Below, in pieces: positions 33,928 through 45,002 of a DNA stretch of 64,000 bases; position 1 is the first letter of the stretch, and every line of letters begins with the position of its first letter. The position numbers and the translations under genes were made by a program. A model generated the notes under the pieces. It searched no databases, had not been told where the DNA came from, and saw only the letters and a program-made list of their open reading frames with translations. This stretch comes from Puccinellia tenuiflora. Taxonomy: Eukaryota; Streptophyta; Magnoliopsida; Poales; Poaceae. The stretch covers positions 62,001 to 126,000 of the forward strand of contig QRDG01001387.1 of the NCBI GenBank assembly GCA_012064385.1, in the 5' to 3' direction.

Positions 33928-34800
33928 GGGATCTATCGTAGTCCTTTCGATAAGTAAGAGTGTCGAACCCAACGAGGAGCAGAAGGTGTTGACAAGTGGT
34001 TTTCAGCAAGGTTTCACTGCAAGCACTGAAAGAGAAATGTTTTTGGATTTTTGATTTAATGAACAAATAAAGACAAGTAAATAAAAGAGTGCTACGATAA
34101 TTGCAGCAAATAGCCCTATCCTTTTAAGCTCAAAGGACAGGCCGGTTGTGTTACTTATGAAGATTAAAACGTTCTCGAGGACACATGGGAGTTTCTGCCT
34201 AGCCAGTTTCATTGCACGCCGGTGATTAACCTTCAATGTTTTGATAAAGTGCTGTGTGGGTGGACCTATGCTAATGCACCGCCCTTACTTGGACAAATAC
34301 ATACTTGTGATTAAACCCCCTGCAAGCATCCGCAACTACAAGAAAGTAATTAAGATAAAAACCTAACCACAGCCTTAAACTCCGAGACCCTACACTCCCT
34401 AGTGCACTAGTTCACAAATTGGGGTTTAGGTTTCTGTCACTCCTACAACCCTACCATAAGCAAACTAAATACACTATGCATTCCCCTAGGCCCTTTGAAA
34501 GGTGAAGTATCATGTAGTCGACGTTCACACGATACCACTAGAGGAATAACACCACAACATAAATCAAACCATTAAATATTACTCAACATTATGCAATTAC
34601 TAGCAACTAGGCTTTCCCCATGTCCTCAAGAACCAAACGAACTACTCACAAGACATCATATAGATCATGATCAGAGGTGACATGAATAAGGGCAGCAATC
34701 TGATTGTAATTATAATTCACCGATAAAACTCTCAAACATCAACTACAAGTGGTAATCAACGCCCGGGATACGATTCCGATGAACTAATAGAAATACAATG
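33928..34800 (-). repeat. LTR of element B, piece 2
   Basis: It resumes with gggatctatcgtagtcc, the natural continuation of 22722-22745, and runs to the caatg target duplication of the Copia element (34796-34800). No genes; ORFs (33857-34236) are short and unsupported. Confidence 0.75.
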
Positions 34801-36124
34801 TGAAAGAACATGTGCCACCCCCATTGGTTTTGATGTTGACAACAATACAATTAAGTGCTCTAATGTTGAATCTCAGTTGTGCAGGAATTTCAAAAGAGTC
34901 GTCGCGAAAAGATGTTCAAAGAGGTATTTTCAGTGTTTACCGGAAGTACCGGTAAAGTCACCGGTACTACCGCTGGAAACTTCCGGTAGCACTTCCGGTG
35001 GCATTTCCGCTTATGAACATCAGCTTCTGGAATGCCCCGGAAGTAGCACCGGGAGTAGCACCGGTACTTCCGCTAAACCGGAAGTACCGGCGTGCTCAGC
35101 GGTACTACCGCTGGCTACTTCCGGTGCCCACTTCCGGAACCAGTGCCGCTGCGCTCCTGTTATTTTCCGGAAGTGGCACCGGAAGTGAGCCCGGTACTTC
35201 CGCCAAACCGGAAGTACCGGCCCTCCCGGCGGTACTTCCGCCCCTGCGGGAACTGGACGACGGCTGAGAAGACCGTTGACTGAAGGACCGGAAGTACCGG
35301 CCCTCCTGGCGGTACTTCCGGCGATGCAGGATGAAGTTGCCCTCCAACGGCCAGAAGATGCCTTCCAACGGCCAGTTTTTGGGAAGGAGTATAAATGCTC
35401 CTTCACCTACCTTGGAAAAGATAGCTTGTTCATTTCTCTCACCTCCATTAATGCCCTAGCAAGTTCAAGCTCAAATTTCATAGATCTCCCAATCCCTGCA
35501 CCCAAACTCGCTGATTCTTGGAGGATTGAAGGAGAAGGCCCCGATCTACATCTTCACCGAGCAGTTTTCTTTTCCCCCCTCATTCTCTTGGGGGATCTTG
35601 TTTCTAGGGTTAGCTTTGTGTTACCCTAGATTCTTGTGCTCATTTGTTGTTGTATTTGTGACAGTGTTGTTGATTTGGGAGCCCCCAATTCAGTTGTGGG
35701 TGTGTGCCCCAAGAACCGTGTAAGGGCTCCGGATTCCGCCTTGAAGGACTCCGATAGTAGAAGGTGAACCAAGCCTTTGTGGCGAAGTTCATCGGAGAAT
35801 AGGGTGAGGCCTTCGTGGCGTTGAGTAGGCCTTTGTGGCGAACTCACACCCCTCCAACGAGACGTACTCCCTTAACAAGGAGGAACTCGGGAATACACCC
35901 TTGTCTCCGCGTGCTTCCCCTTTCGGTTACCTCTTTCCCTTTGTACCCTTTACTTGTATCGTTAATTTCCTAGTTGTTTAGCTTGCTTCTCATATAGGTA
36001 AATTCACCGTAGTTGCATATCTAGATAATTTACCTTTGTGTTAAGCCTTAAATTGAAAAAGATTAAAAATTGGTGTAGCACCTATTCACCCCCCCCCCCT
36101 CTAGGTGCCCATACGTTCCTTTCA
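34801..36124 (+). repeat. 5' LTR of Sirevirus-like element
   Basis: It begins tgaaagaac and ends cgttcctttca, 1324 bp. U3 (34939-35330) is packed with ccggtacttccg/cggaagtaccgg palindromes. The TATA box tataaatg (35390-35397) lies in the loop of a perfect 6-bp inverted repeat AAGGAG/CTCCTT. Confidence 0.95.
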
Positions 36125-36126
36125 AT

Positions 36127-36138
36127 TGGTATCAGAGC
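36127..36138 (+). promoter_or_regulatory. PBS, tRNA-Met type
   Basis: tggtatcagagc, two bases after the 5' LTR, complementary to the 3' end of plant initiator tRNA-Met. Confidence 0.9.
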
Positions 36139-36175
36139 CTTGGCTCTTAAGTTAGGCTTCACCGCCTAAGAGAGT

Positions 36176-38628
36176 ATGGGTGACGGTGATGGTGTGACGG
36201 GTGGTAGCACCCCTCCGGTGTCCATGGATGATCTCAAGAAATTGGAAACAAGCTTGAAATCAACTATGGACACTCAAATGGAGGAGTTGCGTGCCATGAT
36301 GAGGCAACTCTTGAATGGCAATAAGCCACCCGCCGCACCATCCCTAGAGGCTAATGCTTCCGCCACGGATAGTGGGGAGGGCGAACAACTCACTGATGAA
36401 TCCCCTCCTAAAATTGATGGTGGGAAGAAACCGGAGTACCATGGGGTTCCATTCATGTACTCGGTCGACCCACCTATCCCGCATTATCATATAAACAATA
36501 GGGGTGATCCACCTAAGTTTAATCCATCTTGTTTTACTAATTGGCAATTTATGATGAAATCTCATATCAAGAGCGCTTCAAGTGAGCTATGGAGAATCAT
36601 TCAAGTTGGGTTCAAGGCCGTCGACCCGAACAACATGACAAGAAGGGAAGTTGTGGATGGTCAACTCAATGACTTGGCTCTCAACATAATTCACACCGCC
36701 GTGGGAGAAAAGCACATGTCTCTCATTGAGATGGCCACCACCGCCAAAGAAGCTTGGGATATTCTCACTCAAGAGTTTATCGGGAATGAAAGCATGCAAA
36801 GGAATAGATTTGAAGCCTTGAGCAACCAAGCCGAGGGCTTTTTCATGGTAGAGGGTGAAGATCCTGAAGAAATGTATCGAAGACTCAAGACCCTTGCTAC
36901 TCAATTTCGAGCTCTTGGTGCAACCTATGTGGATGATGCTTGGATCAAGAGGAAGTATGTGAGCGCCCTTTGGCCATTTGAATCCACCGACTTGAAGAGT
37001 CTCCAAGGAAGACACAATTACCACCTCATGACATCTAATGAGGTCATGCAAGAGATGGCGGCATACAAGGTGGAATGCATAGAGGAACCTCACTTGCTTT
37101 GAAGGCCAAGGTTGTAGAGCAAGAAGATGATGATGAGGCTCAAGAAGATGTGTCACATTGGGATCCCAAAGAGCTTCAAGATACCCTCAAGGACTACGCG
37201 GCTCTCACATCTAAAGTCTTTTGGAAGAGTCCGTCCAAGGCAAGGGATTTCGTCAACAAGGCAAGTGGAAGGAAGGAGGGTGGTCAAAGAGTTCGTTCTT
37301 GCTACAATTGCCAAGACAAATATCACTTTGTGGCCGAGTGTCCGTTTGAGAATAGAGAACTTCATGGAGGAAAGCTCATTAGGAAGGACAAGTCAAAGGA
37401 CACACATAAGAAGCCGTTCTTCAAGAAGAATGCTATCAACAAGAAACCTCCAAGAATTGTGTTGCTTGCTCAAGAAGAATATTCGTCCGGGGAAGAAGAA
37501 GAAGAGCCCACAAATGAAGTTGCCGCCATTGCTATTGCTTCTTCATCATCTCCTTCCCTATTTGAATCCCCCAATGAGAATGTCTCTATCTCCTCCGCAA
37601 GATGCTTCATGGCTAAGACCACCGAGGTAACATCACCCTCATCTACTAAGGCAATGAGTAATATGGATGATGCTACTAGTCTTAAAATCAAAGAGGAAAT
37701 AGTTGCTTTCGATCATTTTATCACTAACATGCAAGGTGAAACAAAGAAGCATGTTGAGACTCTTATGAGTCAATATGGTGAAGCTCAAGAAATGCTTGAG
37801 ATAAAGGGTAAGATTGAAAGAGAGGATGCTATGGAAATGGCATCCTTAAAAGACAATCTTGAAGAAGAGCATGAGCTTAGAGTTTCTCTAGAGCAACAAC
37901 TAGAATCTATAGAAGAATCAAATGATTAGCGGCGCATCCTTCTTTTGAAAAGTGACCACCATGCTATTGCTAAATACAAAGCATGTAAGAAGGAAAAGGT
38001 CGAGCTTGGTGTTGGTCATTCTAGACTAACCGAGGAGCTAGAGAAGCTCTCCAAGGCCTACAAAGCTTTGGAGAGTGAGCACTGTACCCTCACCAAGTCG
38101 TATGAACAACTTCAAGCTCAACCGCCTAAAAATGATATGCCTAGTTCCTCTACTCCTATTACTTGTGATCATGCAAATATCATTGAGGAAAATGCTAGGT
38201 TGAAGATCAATCTTGCTAAGGCCATCTCCCTAGGTAAGAAATCGTTTGTCACTTCACAAAAGGGGAGAGTTGGTCTTGGGTTCGTGGAGGAAGAAAAGGA
38301 GAAAGAGAGCTTCATGAAGGATGCTAGAGCTCCTCAAATTAAGAAGGCCAATGTTGCTAGTGCTCCTCAAGCAAAGAGGATCCCTCAAGCTAAGAAGAAG
38401 GTCAACATTGCTAGTGGTGGTGCCACAAGGGGCAAAACCATTAGTGATGACTTTGCGGGAAAGACTAACCCTCACTACATTATCTTTGTTGATTATTATG
38501 GGGATGTCTATGCTAAGTTTGTTGGTCCTAGAAATGTACCCATTGCTAGTTCTATTTGGGTTCCTAAGACCCTTGTTGCTAACAAAAGAGGACCCATTGA
38601 AAAATGGGGACCTAAATCCAAGCAATGA
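36176..38628 (+). pseudogene. gag: Gag of Sirevirus-like element, frameshifted and with an internal TAG
   Basis: ATG at 36176, 37 nt after the PBS. First frame to 37102: gag core (FTNWQFMMKSHIKSAS, AKEAWDILTQEFIG). A frame change lies within 37075-37102; the second frame carries a CCHC zinc knuckle (CYNCQDKYHFVAEC), an acidic patch and a long coiled coil (KDNLEEEHELRVSLEQQLE), is stopped by TAG at 37927-37929, continues in frame, and ends IEKWGPKSKQ at 38628. The long coiled-coil C-terminal extension is typical of Sirevirus gag. It would form the particle. Confidence 0.9.
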
Positions 38629-38638
38629 TTTCTCGTAG

Positions 38639-40408
38639 GACTATGCTTCCGGTGGGTCAAAATGGGTGCTTGATAGTGGATGCACAAAACATATGACCGG
38701 AAGCAAGGAGTTGATGACGGAGTTGAGACCAAATATAAATCAAGCAACCGTCACTTATGGAGATCGATCAAAATCCGAGGTATTGGGCTTTGGCAAGGTG
38801 GTAGTCGCTAAGGATATCACCTTAGCGAATGTCATGCTTGTCAAAGACCTTGGTTTTAATTTACTTTCCGTTCATGCACTTAATAAGATGGGTTACGCCG
38901 TCTTCTTTGATATTGATGTTGTGGTAATCTTGTGGAGCAAGACTCTAAAGGTCGCTTTCGTTCGGTACGTCGAGGATGATTTGTTTGTGGTTGACTTCTC
39001 GAGGAAAACCACCTCAAATTCGATGTGCCTATTCGGAAAGGCCGACAAGGGTTGGTTGTGGCATCGCCGCCTAGCCCATGTCAATATGAGAACTTTGCAA
39101 AGTCTTCACAAGGGAGGCCACATTCTCGGACTAAAAAAAGATGTCTCTTTTGCCAAAGATCATGTTTGTAGGGCTTGTGTTGAAGGAAAGATGCATGATT
39201 CTCCCCATCCGTCCAAGACTATTATTTCTTCCAAGAGGATCTTGGAGCTCCTCCATGTTGATCTTTTTGGTGCCGTTCCCAAAGCTAGTCTTGGTGGGAA
39301 GAAGTATTGCTTGGTGATCGTTGATGACTATTCAAGATTCACTTGGGTTTATTTCTTCAAGTCGAAGAGTGAGACCCAACAAACCTTCATCGACTTCTCC
39401 ATTGAAATGCAACGTCAACACAATGTTCCCATATTGGCAATTAGAAGTGATAATGGCTCCGAGTTCAAGAACTACACCCTCAATGAGTTTCTTAGTGAAG
39501 AGGGCATTCGTCATCAATATTCCACAACTTATACCCCTCAACAAAATGGTGTCGCCGAGAGGAAGAACCGGACTCTTATGGATATAGCAAGGTCCATGTT
39601 AGCGAAGTTTAAGACTCCGTTGACTTTTTGGGCGGAGGCTATTTCCACGGCTTGTCACTCCTCCAACCGGCTCTACTTCCGCAAAGGGTTGAACAAGACA
39701 CATTATGAGATCCTCACCAGCAACAAACCTAACATCTCCTACTTCCGTGTCTTCAGTTGTAAGTGTTTCTATTTGATTAAAGGTTGTCGCTTAACTAAAT
39801 TCGAATCTAAATCACTAGAGGGTATATTTGTTGGTTACGGTGCCGAATCCCACACTTATAGAATCTATGATAAAGCCACACGGCGCATCATAGAATCTTG
39901 TAGTGTGGTGTTCGAGGAAAATAACGGCTCCCAAGCGGCGCAATTTCATGTTTCCGATGTAGATGATGTAATTCCTCAAGAAGCCATAAGAAGAATGGGT
40001 GTGGGATTTTTCCGCCCCATTGAGGAACCCCTTGTGGCGGATCGAGAAGGACAATGCTCTACTCAAGTGGAGCCTTCATCTACTCAAGAAAATCTAGCCA
40101 ATGAAGAGCCTATTGCACCAACCCAAGAACAAGTTGAAGACCCTCAACCTCGTGATCAAGTTGCTATGCAAGAGCCCAACTCTCCTATCCGTGATGCTAG
40201 CCATGATCAAGACCTTGCTCAATCATCCTCTTCATCAAATGTTGAAGCCTCTCCTAGTGATGATCAAGGTCAACCTACCGGTCAAGGCGGGGACTCGAAT
40301 GATCAAGATGATCAAGTGATACCTCCAAGATGCAATGAGGATATCGAAGCCCGTCGTCGAGCTAGAGTTGAAAGAACCATGGCACGTCGTGAAGAAGGTG
40401 ATTGGTGA
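38639..40408 (+). pseudogene. Protease and integrase part of Sirevirus-like pol
   Basis: Open from just after TAG 38636-38638 to 40408. The protease active site is LDSGCTKHMTG (from 38669). The integrase zinc region is HRRLAHVN ... CRACVEGK; the catalytic core residues are all present (LHVDLFG, IRSDNGSEF, NGVAERKNRT). Family-typical YFRVFSCKCF and GIFVGYG follow, then a Gln/Asp-rich linker. It is in a different frame from the second gag frame and from RT. The integrase core itself looks undamaged. Confidence 0.9.
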
Positions 40409-42020
40409 TGTGAGAGGCAAAGTGTCCACCCGGAGGCAATTGGCGAACTTTAGTGATCATCAAGCTCACATTGCCATGTTTGAACCGAAGAAAGTGGCCG
40501 AAGCTCTTGAAGATCCGGATTGGTTGCTAGCTATGCATGAAGAACTCAACAATTTCGAGCGCAATAAAGTTTGGAAGCTAGTTGAGAAGCCAAAGGAGTG
40601 CCGCAATGTTATTGGCACTAAGTGGATTTTCAAGAACAAGCAAGATGAGCATGGCATGGTTGTGAGGAACAAGGCTAGATTGGTGGCTCAAGGGTACTCT
40701 TAAGTTGAAGGCATTGATTTTGGAGAGACCTATGCTCCCGTGGCTCGCCTTGAGTCCATCCGTATCCTTCTTGCTTATGCATCTCGTTATAACTTTAAAT
40801 TGCAACAAATGGATGTTAAAACTGCCTTTCTTAATGGTTCCTTAAAGGAGTTGGTGTTCGTTAAGCAACCCCCGGGGTTCGAGGACCCCAACTTCCCTAA
40901 CCATGTCTACAAGCTTGATAAGGCGCTCTATGGACTTAAACAAGCACCACGTGCGTGGTATGAGCACCTTAGAGAGTTATTGTTAGACCGTGGATTTGAA
41001 GTTGGGCAAATCGATCCTACTCTTTTTACTAAGAGGGTTAAAGGGGAGCTTTTCGTGTGCCAACTATATGTTGATCATATTATATTTGGCTCATCTAACA
41101 AAGCTTTTAATGATGAATTCTCAAAGCTTATGACCGATAGGTTTGAGATGTCTATGATGGGCGAGTTGAAGTTCTTCCTTGGTTTTGAGATCAAGCAATT
41201 GAGAGGAGGGACTTTCATTAGCCAAGCAAAGTACATTCAAGACATGCTCAAGCGGTTTAATATGGCCGATGCTAAGGAGAAGAAGACACCTATGGATACC
41301 AAATGCCATCTACAACTTAACCCAAAGGGTATAGATGTGGATCAAAAGCTCTACCGCTCCATGATAGGTTCGTTGCTTTACCTTTGTGCATCTAGACCCG
41401 ATATTGTGTTGAGTGTAGGTGTGCGTGCAAGGTATCAAGCGGCTCCTAAAGAAAGCCACATGTTGGCGGTCAAAAGAATCCTACGATATTTGGTTCATAC
41501 CCCAAGGTTTGGTTTGTGGTACCCAAGGGATTCTTCTTTCACTCTTCATGGGTTCATGGATTCGGATTGGGCCGGTGACCAAGATGATAGGAAATCAACT
41601 TCCGGGGCTTGCCAATTTCTTGGTAGGTCCTTGGTGAGTTGGTCTTCTAAGAAGCAAAATTGTATTTCTCTCTCCACCGCCGAAGCCGAGTATGTGGCCG
41701 CTGCTAGTGCTTGCACTCAATTGTTATGGATGAGGCAAACTTTAAAGGAATACGGTGTCAATTGTGACAAAGTGCCTCTTTTGTGTGACAATGAGAGTGC
41801 TATCAAGATCGCCTACAACCCGGTGCAACACTCAAGGACCAAGCATATTGAGATTCGTCATCATTTCATTCGAGATCATGTTGCCCGTGGAGATATTGAG
41901 CTAGCATATGTGCCAACCAAGGACCAACTTGCCGACATTTTCACGAAGCCACTTGATGAAGCAAGATTCACTTATTTGGGGAATGAGCTAAATATCGTGG
42001 ATTCAAGGAGTTTGGCTTGA
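40335..42020 (+). pseudogene. Reverse transcriptase and RNase H of Sirevirus-like pol; TAA and altered active site
   Basis: The frame opens at 40335, overlapping the integrase frame, so pol changes frame near 40395. An in-frame TAA at 40701-40703 breaks ARLVAQGYS. RT motifs: QMDVKTAFLNG, YGLKQAPRAWY, and the active site reads LYVDHIIFGS, with codon cat at 41076-41078 in place of the second Asp of YVDD. RNase H follows: FMDSDWAGDQDD, AEAEYVAAA, CDNESAIKIA, and the end QLADIFTKPL. Without the second Asp polymerisation should fail even if the stop were read through. Confidence 0.92.
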
Positions 42021-42837
42021 CCATCTTGCATACACACCTATAGTTTCAACTTCTATCTTGGTTTAGGTGTAGGCATGAATTTAGGGGGAGTGTTGTCCTA
42101 ACTATTGGGCTCTCCCTCCCCCCATGATGCCTATATTAATGATTTCATTTGTCTACTCTATATTCAATTTCATGAATTGTGAGCTTAAATGATGAGTTTT
42201 GAGTGAGAACCCAAGATATATCTTCGCGGTGTCTCTCACTCTTCTTACTCATATATGGTGGCCTAGGCCACTGACCTCCTCGGTGAGGAGTTGCCTCTTA
42301 TTTGGTGTTTATTTGGCTTTTCTAGACCTATATGTGTCACTATGTGTGTGCGATGGAAAAACACTCATGTTTGGCTTTTCGTTGTCGCATCTTGCAAATG
42401 TGAGTGTAGTACCATACTATGACAGTTTGAGCTCTCATCCTAAGCCCCATCTCTTCCCTAAAAGCCATTCCATATCTAAAACTCTAAATTCCCTCTAAAA
42501 CAAAATATCTAGTTCTTTCTGTCTGGAGCGGAACTACCGGCCGGAGTACCGGTACTTCCGGCCGCGTGGAAATTTCAGCGGTTTTCCCGTCTGAAAATCC
42601 CGCGCGGGCGGAAGTACCGGCCCGATCGCCGGTACTTCCGGTGCGGCGGGGTTGAGTGACTTAAGGGATCGGGCCAGGGGAGAAGGAACCCTAACTCCTT
42701 CTTCTTCCCCCCTGCGCCCCAACTCTCCTCTCTCTCTCCTTCCAGCCACCGGCCACCCAAGGGCTTCCATGTAGCCCGTCCGGTGATCCTCCGTCAGATC
42801 TAGTCCGAGGGAATCGTTCCCCTCGACATCCTCCTCC
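42021..42837 (+). promoter_or_regulatory. Region between pol and extra gene; PPT-like motif and palindrome cluster
   Basis: No coding sequence. It contains ttagggggagtg (42081-42092), like the element's PPT. At 42530-42650 there are several copies of the palindromes that fill the LTR U3 (ccggtacttccgg, cggaagtaccgg), followed by a CT-rich stretch just before the ATG at 42838. This could be an internal promoter of the extra gene; I see no TATA box. Confidence 0.5.
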
Positions 42838-44575
42838 ATGGCATCCGGTATTTGTCCTCTCTCATACTCATTCTAGGCTTCATTAATTTGAATCTAGATG
42901 TGATGTAGGACAAGCCCTAGATGCACAATTGCTTAACTTCAATCTCGTTTGGAGTATGTTTTGGGCCGGTACTAGATGTTGTTAGTTGTCTAGAGTAGGT
43001 CTTTCATGTAAATCTTGGAGGAATCTCTAGTACCTAGTGACCCTAGCTCCTCACCACTCTTGGGCTCTTCTGCTTGGGTGTGTTGTGGGTTGTCACCGGG
43101 GTTTCCCTCGGTACTATTGGTGTTCACAAGATTCACATGGCCTAACTACTCTTGATAACTACGTTGTTTTATTGTGAATTTATTGTCTCTTCTAGTTCCC
43201 TCCCTACCTTTGTGCTTACCTCTCAGGTTGTTCCTCCTCAGCTTCCGCCCGCAAGAAACAGCGCACAGTTGAAGAGGACATTGAAGAAGAGTCCGAAGTG
43301 ATGCCGCAAACCAAGTCAACCCGGCAAATCAACCTTGAGAAGAAGAAAGCTGCAGCCGACACTAGTGGGACAACCAAAAAGACAGTTGTAAAGAAGCCCA
43401 AAGTTGTGTCTTTTGCCAAGATGCCCGACAAAGAGTATCGTGAGTACCGGGAGAAGAATCCCTATCTTATCCCTCGCCAACCCAATGTTGTGGATCCCCG
43501 GTTTTGCACAAATGAGCAAGAGACCGTCTTCAATCAGATTTACATGGGGCAAAGGAATGTGGTGGTTCTCCAACATCGCCTCAACATCCCTCACATGACC
43601 TCCCCCAAGTATCAAGCGTACTTTGCTGAAGCTTATAGCATGTGTGAAGAGTTTGGACTGCTCAAGATCATGACACAACACCAAGACTACAATGAAGAGC
43701 TGATTTCACAGTTTTATGCCACCGTCCATGTGGGGAATGAGAGCAATGCCAAGCTGCACTGGATGATCAAGGATGAACATGTGGAGTGTCTGTGGTCAGA
43801 TTTTTGTGCTTTGTTGGAGTACCCTCGTGTCCAAGGCTCAAATGGATGGACCGTGCATCATGAAGGCCGAGCTAGTGGCAGGGAGGTACTCCTTCCCATC
43901 ACTATGGAAGGTGGTACTCCCGGTCAGTCTGAGGATCTCCTCCCCACCTATGAGATCATGTTCCGTATCTTCAGGGAGACTCTTACACCTCGGGTGGGTA
44001 ACTGGGATCAAGTGCATGGTTACTTGATTGATTTGCTTCTTCAGTGTCACTTGAGGAAGGGGTCCGGTGAAAAGCTTGATGTGATGAATGTGATCTTTGA
44101 AGAGATGTGGTTTGCTATTATTGACAAGAGGGTTCCCATCTTTGCTCCCTACATCATGAAGCTTATTGTTGGTAAATAGGCCTATAATCACAATCATGAG
44201 CGCCTTGACCATTCGCTGTCTGTGGTTGCCCATCTTGAGAAGAAACTCCGCAAGAAGAATCATATCCTTCCTAAGGACCGCACTATTTCCAAGGGCACGA
44301 AGGCTGCTGCTGCTCCAGTTGAGGAACCGGGATGGTTTCAGAAGGTCAAGCTCAAGATCCGTGAGTCCTTTTGTTTGATGGATAACCGTATGTATGAGGC
44401 CCATGTGCAAGAAAAGAAGAACCGCTCCCGTCAAAAACAGATTATGCGCAAGCTTGAGATTCCAGTTTCAGATGGCTCTGAGGAAGAAATCACCCCCAAG
44501 GAGACTTGGACTGCTCGTGGTCGTGTGGCTTGGTCCGATGGAGATGAGGAAGAGGAGGAGGAGCATGAGGAGTGA
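42838..44575 (+). pseudogene. Extra gene downstream of pol (Sirevirus 'env-like' position), possibly spliced, one TAG
   Basis: The main frame is open from about 43227 to TAG 44177-44179 and continues in frame to 44575. A 10-nt first exon (42838-42847, ATGGCATCCG) joined to 43227 (GT 42848, AG 43225-43226) keeps the frame and gives a start MASGCSSSASARKKQR; otherwise translation would begin at ATG 43301. A basic N-terminus is followed by a globular middle (SQFYATVHVGNESNAKLHWM, LWSDFCALLEYP) like the uncharacterised 'putative plant transposon protein' domain (PF20167), then a coiled-coil, Lys-rich and finally Glu-rich tail. I see no signal peptide or membrane segment, so 'envelope' is only positional. 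Function unknown. Confidence 0.65.
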
Positions 44576-45002
44576 TCCATCTTGGGACGCTTAGTTTCGC
44601 TCCTCCCTTTTTGGTGTCTTGACGCCAAAGGGGGAGAAGTGTTAGCATAGTCTTTAGCTTGCGGGATTTGCATGGGTTGGGACACGAATTTGCCGTTTTC
44701 AGATTTGTCTTTCTTTCTTATATCGTGTCCCAAAGTTGAACCTTTTAGTTGTATTGCTCTTTAAACTCTATGCATGATGTGAGCGTGCAATCGTTTGTGG
44801 AACTTATTATCATTTGCTAGCTATCTATCTTGCTATATATGTTGCTAGCTATCTATCTTGTCTATCATATGGTATCTATTTGTTTGATATGTGCAAGGTT
44901 TCCAAAAGATAGGGGGAGCTCCTTTAGGGGGAGCCCGTTTACCTTTTGGAAACCAACTCTGCAAATTAGTTGTATTGTCGTCAACACCAAAAAGGGGGAG
45001 AT
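44576..45002 (+). promoter_or_regulatory. 3' non-coding region with PPT, three extra PPT-like motifs and a hairpin
   Basis: The PPT aaaaagggggagat (44989-45002) adjoins the 3' LTR. Further copies: aaagggggag (44627-44636), agggggag (44911-44918) and agggggag (44926-44933). The latter two lie in the 34-nt loop of a perfect 12-bp inverted repeat GGTTTCCAAAAG/CTTTTGGAAACC (44897-44908, 44943-44954). Confidence 0.85.

Noticed and set aside
34940..35410. Minus-strand ORFs of 87-128 codons in the Sirevirus LTR
   Set aside because: Arg/Ser/Gly repeats produced by the palindrome array; the same happens in the 3' LTR.
43298..44575. Calling the extra Sirevirus gene an envelope gene
   Set aside because: Only the position supports it; no signal peptide, membrane segment or glycosylation-rich ectodomain is visible.
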